DNA from: a virus
Strand: one strand, 5' to 3'
IMG/VR virus record: IMGVR_UViG_3300013093_000111
Span: 1 to 38,590 of that record
Length of the DNA: 38,590 nt
Shown here: positions 5,830 to 14,039 of the stretch, one piece after another
How positions within the stretch are numbered: position 1 is the first letter of the stretch
Layout of the letters: each line of letters starts with the position of its first letter
Made by a program: the position numbers and the translations under genes
The notes under the pieces: model-generated
The model's database searches: none
Told to the model about the DNA's origin: nothing
What the model saw: only the letters and a program-made list of their open reading frames with translations

Positions 5830-8196
5830 ATGAGTTTAGACGGTCTTTCAGGCGTTATTGATTCTGCAACTGCCAGTATTGAAAGCGGTGCCACAGCTAT
5901 AGGTAATACAGTTTCAAATGCCGCATCTAGTGTTTCAAATTTTTTAAGTCAAGGTCCTGCAAATGCATTAACAAGCATAGGTAATTCAGTGACAGGTGCA
6001 TTAAGTTCTCTTAATAGTTTGTTTACCAAAGTTGATGGAATTAAATTACCTTTACCTAATCCTTTATTTGATTATGCTAGTTATGATTATGTATTAAGCA
6101 TATCAGTATTAACACATGATGATTTAAATTTTCCTGATAAAAGTTATATGGCAGGAAAACAATTACCCATAATTTGTAAAGATGCAAATGCAGATCCAAA
6201 AAATCGAATACAGACAGCATACGGCCAGTTTGACTTTTTTATTGATAATGTTGAATTAAGTTGTAGTGTTGGTATGCAAAACGGCGAAAATTCGAATTTG
6301 CTTACTGGATCGATTACAATTATAGAACCATATAGCATGGGGATGTTTTTGCTTGCACTTCAAGCGGCAGCAGAGCAGGCAAAATGGGTCAACTACCTAC
6401 AAGCCGCATATCTACTAACTATTGAATTTAGAGGAAACACTGAAACAGGACAGATTGTTAACATTCCAAATACAACTAGAAAAATTCCTTTTAAATTTCA
6501 AACTACTGATTTTACGGTTACTGAAAAAGGATCAGAATATAGGTGTGTTATATCTCATATGAGTGCAGAAGCACATGCATCTGACAATAAAAATTTAAAA
6601 ACAGATGTATCTGCAGAAGGTGCAACAGTTCAAGAAGTTTTACAAACTGGTGAGAAAAGTCTTCAAGTTGCCATCAACAAACGTTTGCAATCATTACAAG
6701 CTAACGGAACAGTTGCAGTTGCTGACCAAATTTTAATTTTATTTCCAACAGATTATTCTTCATCTTCAGGTAATACTACTAGTGGTGATACAGAAGATGA
6801 CGCTGGAGCAACTTCGTCTTCGTCTACAGGCAGTTTTGATGATATAGCAAAAAAGTTAAATGTTACAGTAAGTAAAACAAACAAAACATATATCCAGTCA
6901 AACGATGATTGTAATGAAATAGGCAAATCTTCGTTAGGATACGACGATGTTAAAAAAGCATTAACACCTGTCGGTAAAGAAAACATGGTGTATGATAAAA
7001 CTACAAAAACATTTATTCGTGCAAATAATCAAGTAGATCAAAAAGTTAGTGATCATAAATTTAGTCAAGATTCTAGTATTATTAACGCAATTAATCAAGT
7101 TATATTAAACAGTGATTACTCAAAAAATTCTTTAAAAGAAGGTGCAACTACTGAAGAAGGATTTCGAAAATGGTGGAAAATTGACACTCAAGTCTATGTT
7201 CTTGATACGAAAGCAAATGCTGGAAAAACTGGTTCACACCCTAAATTAATTGTTTATAGAGTAATACCATATGAAGCACATAGTGGTGCTGTGCAAGCTC
7301 CTAATACAAAACCAAAAGGTTTGGATAATTTAACAAAACAAGTAGTAAAAAAATACGATTATATCTACACAGGCAAAAATGTTGATATTTTATCTTTAAA
7401 TTTAGCATTTGATTTTACATATGCGGCTGCGGGCGATGCTACACTTGCTACAACTACTCAAGATAATAAAGCTAAAGAAAATCAATCAGTTGCAGAAGAA
7501 CCAGGTTTAATTAATAAAGCAATACCAGACGGTAATGCACCGCAAAATACTCCAGGATCGTTACCTACATCAGTTAAAAATTCTGTCACAGAACGTCGTT
7601 CAGATAGATACGGTGGCGGAGGTATGGAAACTCAAGAAACTAGAGCTGCCAAGGCATTTCATGATGCAGTAACAAATCAAAATGCTATGTTAAAACTTGA
7701 CATGACTATTCTAGGAGATCCGTATTATATTGCACAAAGTGGAACAGGAAACTATACAAGTAAATCTACACAATATAAAAATCTCAATAAAGACATGACA
7801 ATTAACTATCAAAATGGAGAAGTTCATGTTGTTGTTAATTTCAGAACTCCGTTAGACATTAACCAAAGCACCGGTATGTATGATTTTGGATCAAGCTCTT
7901 CTGCTGGCCCAACATTGGCATGGAGCGGTTTATACAAAGTATTTGATATTACCTCAAAATTCTCAAAAGGGCAATTCACACAAGAAATAACAGGTACTAA
8001 AGTGACAGGTGAAGATCTTAAAGGACCGGGAAGCGAAAAAGGTTCTATTACTACTAATAATGATTCTAAAAATCCTAACGATCCGTATGCAACTGGTACA
8101 CCTAATAGCACAATTACTAGTCAAAATACTGGACCACAACCTGGCACACCTGAATGGCAAACTGCTTATAACAACGGTGATATACCACAAGATTAA
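5830..8196 (+). CDS. Large baseplate hub protein (gp27-like)
   Basis: This 788-residue structural protein has no signal or membrane segments. The N-terminal 60 residues are Ser/Ala-rich. A beta-rich domain (about 75-250) follows with SITIIEPYSMGMFLLALQ and YLLTIEFRG. A very Ser/Thr/Asp-rich linker lies at about 309-335. The C-terminal half carries LDMTILGDPYYIAQSG (about 623-638), a motif I associate with hub proteins of the gp27/GpD type, and a KVFDITSKFSKGQFTQEI segment. The last 50 residues look disordered (Pro/Asn/Thr/Gly). It is twice the length of T4 gp27 (391) and lies directly before the spike gene, as expected for the trimeric hub on which the spike sits. The family call rests on context and the ILGDPYYI motif. 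Confidence 0.6.
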   Translation: MSLDGLSGVIDSATASIESGATAIGNTVSNAASSVSNFLSQGPANALTSIGNSVTGALSSLNSLFTKVDGIKLPLPNPLFDYASYDYVLSISVLTHDDLNFPDKSYMAGKQLPIICKDANADPKNRIQTAYGQFDFFIDNVELSCSVGMQNGENSNLLTGSITIIEPYSMGMFLLALQAAAEQAKWVNYLQAAYLLTIEFRGNTETGQIVNIPNTTRKIPFKFQTTDFTVTEKGSEYRCVISHMSAEAHASDNKNLKTDVSAEGATVQEVLQTGEKSLQVAINKRLQSLQANGTVAVADQILILFPTDYSSSSGNTTSGDTEDDAGATSSSSTGSFDDIAKKLNVTVSKTNKTYIQSNDDCNEIGKSSLGYDDVKKALTPVGKENMVYDKTTKTFIRANNQVDQKVSDHKFSQDSSIINAINQVILNSDYSKNSLKEGATTEEGFRKWWKIDTQVYVLDTKANAGKTGSHPKLIVYRVIPYEAHSGAVQAPNTKPKGLDNLTKQVVKKYDYIYTGKNVDILSLNLAFDFTYAAAGDATLATTTQDNKAKENQSVAEEPGLINKAIPDGNAPQNTPGSLPTSVKNSVTERRSDRYGGGGMETQETRAAKAFHDAVTNQNAMLKLDMTILGDPYYIAQSGTGNYTSKSTQYKNLNKDMTINYQNGEVHVVVNFRTPLDINQSTGMYDFGSSSSAGPTLAWSGLYKVFDITSKFSKGQFTQEITGTKVTGEDLKGPGSEKGSITTNNDSKNPNDPYATGTPNSTITSQNTGPQPGTPEWQTAYNNGDIPQD

Positions 8197-8198
8197 TT

Positions 8199-10064
8199 AT
8201 GTCAGATTACAATCCAAATACATTATCATCTAGTGGCGAACCGCAAGTAAGACCAGGTCCATTGATTGCAACAGTGGTTAGCCATTTAGATAAAGAATAC
8301 TCGGGTAAGATAGAAGTTGATATCGGTCGTCCAGGAGGCGGCACCGGATCTTCGAGTCAATTACATCAAGTTAGTTATATGAGTCCATTTTATGGAACTA
8401 CTGCGGCTTCGAACGTTAGAAAAGATCCTAACAATTATGATAGCACACAAAAAAGTTACGGTATGTGGATGATACCTCCGGATGTTGGATCTCGGGTAAT
8501 TGTTATTTTTATTGACGGGAATCCAAAGTATGGTTTTTGGTTAGGTGCCATACAAGATGAAGGTATGAACTTCATGTTGCCTGGTGTCGCGGCTACAGAA
8601 AATGTTGTAGATGGTGCAGGATTTAATGATACTGCCGGACGTCCAGGTAGGATACCTGTCGGAGAATTTAATAGAAAAATTAATACCGGAAATCCTAATG
8701 ATGTTACTAAATGGTTAAAACCTAAGCATCCTTTAGCTGATGCATTAATTAATCAAGGACTTATATTAGATGATGTTAGAGGCATAACGACTAGTAGTGC
8801 AAGAAGAGAAGCTCCTAGTTCTGTATTTGGAATTAGTACGCCTGGTCCATTGGATAAACGACAAGATTCTCCGACAGGTGCCTATGGAAAACCTGAACAT
8901 GAAATTCCTGATTATCCGGCAAGCAGATTAGGCGGTACAACATTTGTCATGGATGATGGTGATGATAAATTTTTACGTAAAACAAAAGCAGGCGAAGGAC
9001 CTCCTGAATATGCTTCGACAGATCAGAAAGATACTAGCGGACTTCCAGAAATTCCAAATAATGAACTAGTAAGACTGCGTACTAGAACCGGGCATCAAAT
9101 TTTATTACACAACAGCGAAGATTTAATTTATATTACTAATAGTCGCGGAACAGCATGGATAGAACTAACTAGTAATGGTAAAATTGACATCTATGCACAA
9201 GATAGTATTAGTATTCATACTGAACAAGATTTTAATTTTTATGCTGGACGCGATTTTAACTTTGAAGCAGGAAGAAACTTTAATCTTAAAGTTGCTAATC
9301 GACATCAAACAGAAGTAGGCGGTAATCAAATCTTAATTGTTGATGAAAATCAAAAAATACAAATTAAACAAGACGTTGATATAACTTACGAACAAAATTA
9401 TAAACATCATGTTATAGAACAAGTTGATTGGAATTTTGACGCAAGTATTAATTGGAATGTGGGCAGTGGAAGCGGCGGAGGAAATGTTAACTCGACCGTA
9501 GGAGGAAATGTAACTAGTAAAGTTACTGGTACAAAAAATGAAACTATAAATGGTAGTGTAATACAAACAATACAAGGTAGTTTAGATCTTAATATTACTG
9601 GACATAATAATCTTACAGCCGGAGGAGATACTAACATTCTTAGCGGCGGACATAATGATTTTACCGCTGGAGGAGATACTAATATTCTTAGCAGTGGGAA
9701 TCATGTTGAGACAGCCGTAAATATTCATATGAACGGTCCTCAAGCAGCCACAGCAGCCACAGCAGCCACAGCAAGTTCTCCAAATAATGCCGAAGAAGCA
9801 GTAGTTCCAGAACCGCTACCAACATACGATAATCCGACTCCTGATAATAGTGCAATACCGGCAGTTCCAGGAGATCCTATTAATAGTATTATGTTACGTA
9901 TACCAACTACCGAACCGTATATTTTACATGAAAATTTAGACCCAGCAAACCTTACACCGACAAATACAGATAGAGAAACAGGTAGTGTTGATTCTGTCCC
10001 CTCAGCATGGCAAACATATTCGACAATTACTGATACATTTAATAGAATCAAAGGAGCAGATTAA
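8199..10064 (+). CDS. 5: gp5-like central spike protein without lysozyme domain
   Basis: This 621-residue protein opens with an OB-fold-like domain (about 20-120) containing GKIEVDIGRPGG, GMWMIPPDVGSRVIVIFIDG and YGFWLGAIQD. A proline/glycine-rich connector spans about 120-285. The gp5/VgrG-type core follows with GGTTFVMDDGDD, RLRTRTGHQILLHN and a long beta-helix needle (about 310-520) of short repeats such as DFNFYAGRDFNFEAGRNFNL. In T4 gp5 a lysozyme domain sits between OB fold and needle; none is visible here. After the needle comes an Ala/Thr-rich repeat and a roughly 90-residue tail with EPYILHENLDP. The protein should trimerise on the hub and puncture the outer membrane. Confidence 0.85.
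   Translation: MSDYNPNTLSSSGEPQVRPGPLIATVVSHLDKEYSGKIEVDIGRPGGGTGSSSQLHQVSYMSPFYGTTAASNVRKDPNNYDSTQKSYGMWMIPPDVGSRVIVIFIDGNPKYGFWLGAIQDEGMNFMLPGVAATENVVDGAGFNDTAGRPGRIPVGEFNRKINTGNPNDVTKWLKPKHPLADALINQGLILDDVRGITTSSARREAPSSVFGISTPGPLDKRQDSPTGAYGKPEHEIPDYPASRLGGTTFVMDDGDDKFLRKTKAGEGPPEYASTDQKDTSGLPEIPNNELVRLRTRTGHQILLHNSEDLIYITNSRGTAWIELTSNGKIDIYAQDSISIHTEQDFNFYAGRDFNFEAGRNFNLKVANRHQTEVGGNQILIVDENQKIQIKQDVDITYEQNYKHHVIEQVDWNFDASINWNVGSGSGGGNVNSTVGGNVTSKVTGTKNETINGSVIQTIQGSLDLNITGHNNLTAGGDTNILSGGHNDFTAGGDTNILSSGNHVETAVNIHMNGPQAATAATAATASSPNNAEEAVVPEPLPTYDNPTPDNSAIPAVPGDPINSIMLRIPTTEPYILHENLDPANLTPTNTDRETGSVDSVPSAWQTYSTITDTFNRIKGAD
9600..9695 (+). repeat. Two 48-bp tandem units in the spike needle
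   Basis: Two in-frame units of 48 bp (9600-9647 and 9648-9695) encode GHNNLTAGGDTNILSG and GHNDFTAGGDTNILSS. Each 16-residue unit fits one or two turns of the beta-helix. The DNA is close but not identical between units, so this is a duplicated segment that has begun to diverge. Confidence 0.85.
9744..9770 (+). repeat. Three perfect 9-bp repeats encoding (AAT)n
   Basis: GCAGCCACA occurs three times in a row without mismatch, encoding an Ala-Ala-Thr tract between the needle and the C-terminal tail of the spike. Perfect short repeats like this can change copy number by slippage, which here would keep the frame. Confidence 0.9.
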
Positions 10065-10066
10065 CA

Positions 10067-10510
10067 ATGGCATCGAATTTATACAATAAAATTACCATAC
10101 CCAAGAAATCTACAGTTGTCAATGCTACTCCTAAAATGTATAGGGGATTTAGTTCAGTTAACAAAACGACTGAGAATTTCTCTTTATATGATTTTGAATT
10201 AATTAAACAAGATTTAATAAATCATTTTCATGTTAGACAAGGAGAAAGATTAATGCAACCTAATTTTGGAACAATCATATGGGACTTAATATTCGAACCA
10301 TTGACGGAAGAAGTTAAAGATCTTGTATTGCAAAATGTTAATCAGATATTAAATTATGACCCTAGAATACAAGCTAGTAATATATTAATTACACCATACG
10401 AAACTGGATTACAGATTCAATGTATATTAAAGTATTTGCCCTATAACATTAGCCAATCTCTTCAGTTAAAATTTGATCAAACAAACGGTTTGTTAACAAC
10501 CTCCCTTTAA
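10067..10510 (+). CDS. 25: Baseplate wedge protein gp25
   Basis: This 147-residue protein is slightly longer than T4 gp25 (132). The signature of the gp25/GPW family is clear: RQGERLMQPNFGTIIWDLIFEPL (about residues 63-85), a helix-strand segment ending in the conserved glutamate-proline. Further on comes a beta segment with GLQIQCILKYLP. gp25 sits where the wedge meets the tube and sheath and helps trigger sheath contraction. The Shine-Dalgarno AAGGAG lies 10 nt before the ATG. The gene follows the spike stop by 2 nt and is followed by a late promoter, so it ends the first late transcription segment. Confidence 0.9.
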   Translation: MASNLYNKITIPKKSTVVNATPKMYRGFSSVNKTTENFSLYDFELIKQDLINHFHVRQGERLMQPNFGTIIWDLIFEPLTEEVKDLVLQNVNQILNYDPRIQASNILITPYETGLQIQCILKYLPYNISQSLQLKFDQTNGLLTTSL

Positions 10511-10530
10511 ATACCCACATAATTTGATCT

Positions 10531-10538
10531 AATAAATA
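10531..10538 (+). promoter_or_regulatory. T4-type late promoter before gp6
   Basis: AATAAATA, identical to the octamer before the first structural gene, lies in the 46-nt gap between gp25 and gp6 and 18 nt before the gp6 ATG. The ribosome-binding site AGGA (10547-10550) falls inside the predicted transcript. Confidence 0.7.
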
Positions 10539-10556
10539 CATTTATTAGGATTCATT

Positions 10557-13500
10557 ATGAGCTCAACGGATAGACAAAATAACCTGCTAGTTAGTGAAGA
10601 TTGGCAGAAAATTTATCAATCATTTAAGAACGCTGATTTCCAAAGCTATGACTTTGATAATTTGCGTCGAACAATGATAGATTATATTCGAACAAACTTT
10701 CCTGAAGATTTCAATGATTATACTGAGTCTAGCGAATACCTTGCTCTAATTGATCTTATTGCGTTTGTTGGTCAAAGTATAGCGTTCCGTGTTGATTTAA
10801 ATGCACGTGAAAACTTTTTAGAACTAGCAGAACGTAGAGATAGTGTGCTAAGGCTAGCACGTATGATTGGCTATAATGCCAGCAGAAATGTACCTGCAAG
10901 TGGTTTATTAAAAGTTACAACAGTTTCTACAACAGAAAATGTATTAGATAGTAATGGAATAAATTTATCTGGGCAAACAATTACATGGAATGACCCTAGT
11001 AATAGTAATTGGTATGACCAGTTTATTAAAATAATTAATGCGGCATTGCCACAGACTCAACAATTTGGAAATCCAGTAGACTCGGCAACAATTTATGGAA
11101 TTCCAACAGCGCAATACAGATTCAATGCTAATAATACTAGCGTTCCGATTTATAGTTTTAGTAAACCAGTTGCTGGTAGAAGCATGGATTTTGAAGTAAC
11201 TAGTACAACATTCGCTGGTGAAACATTTATCTACGAAGAAGCACCTAAAATTGGTAATAATATTGCATGTGTATACCAGGACGATGGATACGGTGCAGGA
11301 AGCCCTACTACAGGTTTCTTTTTTAATTTTAAACAAGGTGTGTTAAATCAAGCAACATTTAATGTTACGCAACCAACTAGCAATCAAACAATCGATATAG
11401 ATACTCAGAACATTAATAATACTGATGTATGGTTATATCAATTAAATCAAAGCAATGGATTAGAAAACACATTATGGACACCTGTACCTGCATTAACTGG
11501 TAATAATATTATCTATAATAGTCTTAATAGTAATGTAAAAACTATTTACAATGTTATTTCAAGAGCAAGCGATGCAATAACATTATCATTTGCAGATGGT
11601 ACATTTGGACAATTGCCATTAGGCAATTTTAGAATTTACTATAGAATAAGCAATGGCCTTTCTTATACTATTAATCCAGGCGATATATTGAATATTAGTA
11701 TTGGTATTCCTTATACATCTGCTAGCGGACAACCTGAAGTACTATCATTAACACTTGGATTAGTTACATCTGTAAGTAATAGTAGCCCATCTGAAACTAA
11801 TGCTAGTGTTAAAACAAATGCACCGCAGACATATTATACACAAAACAGGATGATTACTGGAGAAGACTATAATATTAGTCCTCTTAGTGTTACACAATTA
11901 GTTGCTAAAATAAAATCTGTTAATAGAACTAGTAGTGGTATTAGTCGCTATTTTGACCTAGTGGATCCGACTGGCAAGTATAGTAGCACTAATTTATTTG
12001 CTGATGACGGTATAATTTATCGAGAACCTTATGTTGGTACATCGACATTCTCGTATCTTACAAAGACAGATATTGAAGGTATAATTTACAATCAAATTTT
12101 TCAATTGCTAGACAATCCTGATTTGAGAAATTTTTATTACGATAATTTTATTAATTATATTAATGAAAGTTTAAATATATCTTGGTATAATTATACATCT
12201 GACAGTAATAGTTCGACTGGTTATGTAGGCAACCCATCAACTTCAATACCGTACAAAGTTTCATCTTACACAACAACAGATTTAAAATATTTTACAACTG
12301 GCTCGTTAATAAAATTTACTGCTCCTGCAGGTTATTATTTTGATACTACAAATAGAAATCAATTAGTTACAACTCCGAATATAACTGGAGTTACTAGTTA
12401 TCTATGGGCACAAGTGGTGTCCATTACAGGCGATGGTACTGGTGATGGTGCTGGATATTTTAGTAGTACAGGGCTAGGTTCTATTATTTTAAATAAAATT
12501 GTTCCTAGCAATGCTATCCTTAATCAAATTATTCCAGATTTATCTGTTACAATTGGATCTTCTGTAATAACAACTATGATAGATTTAATCTTTTCAAATA
12601 ATACATTTGGATTAAGATATGATTCAGCAACACAAACTTGGCAAATAGTCTTTGAATCGAATTTAAATGTAGCTAATTCATTTAGTCTTGCTAACCAAGG
12701 TGATACAACAAATACTCAACAAGATTCAAGTTGGATGTTATTGTTTACTACTAATAATGAAATTTATACAGTTAACTCTAGATTGTTGAGATACATATTT
12801 GAGAGCGACAGCGAAATATCTTTTTACTTTGATAGTAATTTAAAAATTTATGATATTGTATCTAGCAGTACAATTACTGATAGCTTAAAAATTTTAAGTA
12901 TTAATCCGCATCCAAAAAGTTTAACCGACACACTAGGAACATATCCTTTTACAACAGATTTAAACTGGCAAATTACTAGCGCATATATTGGGCTGGATGG
13001 TTATGTAGATCCTACAAAAATTGTTGTAACTTTTGCAGATTCTGAAAATAATGGTATTGTTGATAATCCTCAACTATTTTTAGATATTGTAGAGCCTAAT
13101 TATTTGCCTTTAACAAAATACATTATTCAAGAAAAATACTTAATTAGTTTAGGACAGGAAGACTACAGATATGTATACAATGATCCTGCAAATACAATAG
13201 TTGTAATTTTACCTACAGATCCTAAAGTATATTCGTCTTATAATGATGGACAGTATTTTTATTTTGTAGATACACAAGTTGTTAAAAAATATAATGCATC
13301 TACTGCTACTTTAATTCCAACTTTAGATTATAAAGTATATGTAGGACGTGATAAATTAAAATTCCAATATATTCATAATGCAGACTATGATAGTCGTATT
13401 GATCCTGGTGCAAGTAATATCATGGATATATATGTATTAACTGTTGATTATGATACAAAGTTCAGACAATGGCTATCGGGTGCTAATGTTAGCCAACCTT

Positions 13501-14039
13501 TGCCTCCAAGTAGTGCTGAATTAAACAGTATATTAAGTCCTAACTTAAATTTAATTAAATCTATAAGTGACGAAATTATATATCACCCTGTTAGTTATAT
13601 CTTATTATTTGGATCTCAAGCAGATTTAAATTTACAAGCGACATTTAATGTTGTCAAAAATCCAAGTAGTACAGCAAGCGATAATGATATTATTTCAAGA
13701 ATAATTATAGCCTTTAATCAGTTCTTTGCTTTAGAAAATTGGAATTTCGGAGATACATTTTATTTTACAGAATTAGCAACGTATGTAATAAATCAACTTA
13801 CGCCTGATGTTAGTAATTTTGTTATTGTACCTAAGCAAAATAGTTTATATTTCGGAAGTTTATTCGAAATACAATGTCCAAGTAACCAAATATTTGTAAG
13901 CTGTGCACAAGCATCTGATATTGTTATTGTATCTGGGTTGACTAGTGACAACCTTAAAACAACAACAGGACAAAATTTAAGTAATATCATTACTTCACAA
14001 AACATTACATCAGCAACATTCGGGGTAACTAATGGCTAA
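10557..14039 (+). CDS. 6: Baseplate wedge protein gp6
   Basis: This 1160-residue protein has an N-terminus characteristic of gp6 in T4-like phages: YDFDNLRRTMIDYIRTNFPE, then YLALIDLIAFVGQSIAFRVD, NARENFLELAERRDSVLRLA and MIGYNASRNVPASG (residues about 29-122). This is the baseplate-J-type opening. The middle is beta-rich and Ser/Thr/Asn-rich. The last 120 residues hold a second recognisable part with DNDIISRIIIAFNQFFALENWNFGD. T4 gp6 has 660 residues, so this version is much enlarged, mainly in the centre. gp6 forms the ring that ties the baseplate wedges together. The gene has its own late promoter and overlaps the giant gene by 8 nt. Confidence 0.9.
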   Translation: MSSTDRQNNLLVSEDWQKIYQSFKNADFQSYDFDNLRRTMIDYIRTNFPEDFNDYTESSEYLALIDLIAFVGQSIAFRVDLNARENFLELAERRDSVLRLARMIGYNASRNVPASGLLKVTTVSTTENVLDSNGINLSGQTITWNDPSNSNWYDQFIKIINAALPQTQQFGNPVDSATIYGIPTAQYRFNANNTSVPIYSFSKPVAGRSMDFEVTSTTFAGETFIYEEAPKIGNNIACVYQDDGYGAGSPTTGFFFNFKQGVLNQATFNVTQPTSNQTIDIDTQNINNTDVWLYQLNQSNGLENTLWTPVPALTGNNIIYNSLNSNVKTIYNVISRASDAITLSFADGTFGQLPLGNFRIYYRISNGLSYTINPGDILNISIGIPYTSASGQPEVLSLTLGLVTSVSNSSPSETNASVKTNAPQTYYTQNRMITGEDYNISPLSVTQLVAKIKSVNRTSSGISRYFDLVDPTGKYSSTNLFADDGIIYREPYVGTSTFSYLTKTDIEGIIYNQIFQLLDNPDLRNFYYDNFINYINESLNISWYNYTSDSNSSTGYVGNPSTSIPYKVSSYTTTDLKYFTTGSLIKFTAPAGYYFDTTNRNQLVTTPNITGVTSYLWAQVVSITGDGTGDGAGYFSSTGLGSIILNKIVPSNAILNQIIPDLSVTIGSSVITTMIDLIFSNNTFGLRYDSATQTWQIVFESNLNVANSFSLANQGDTTNTQQDSSWMLLFTTNNEIYTVNSRLLRYIFESDSEISFYFDSNLKIYDIVSSSTITDSLKILSINPHPKSLTDTLGTYPFTTDLNWQITSAYIGLDGYVDPTKIVVTFADSENNGIVDNPQLFLDIVEPNYLPLTKYIIQEKYLISLGQEDYRYVYNDPANTIVVILPTDPKVYSSYNDGQYFYFVDTQVVKKYNASTATLIPTLDYKVYVGRDKLKFQYIHNADYDSRIDPGASNIMDIYVLTVDYDTKFRQWLSGANVSQPLPPSSAELNSILSPNLNLIKSISDEIIYHPVSYILLFGSQADLNLQATFNVVKNPSSTASDNDIISRIIIAFNQFFALENWNFGDTFYFTELATYVINQLTPDVSNFVIVPKQNSLYFGSLFEIQCPSNQIFVSCAQASDIVIVSGLTSDNLKTTTGQNLSNIITSQNITSATFGVTNG

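Noticed and set aside
10506-10513. TTTAAATA, 7 of 8 with the T4 late octamer
   Set aside because: It overlaps the gp25 stop codon and sits 43 nt from the gp6 ATG. AATAAATA at 10531 has the spacing seen at the other three sites.
10965-11336. Minus-strand open frame of 123 codons inside gp6
   Set aside because: Its Cys/Ile/Asn/Ser-rich translation is typical of antisense frames in this AT-rich DNA. gp6 is well supported on the other strand.
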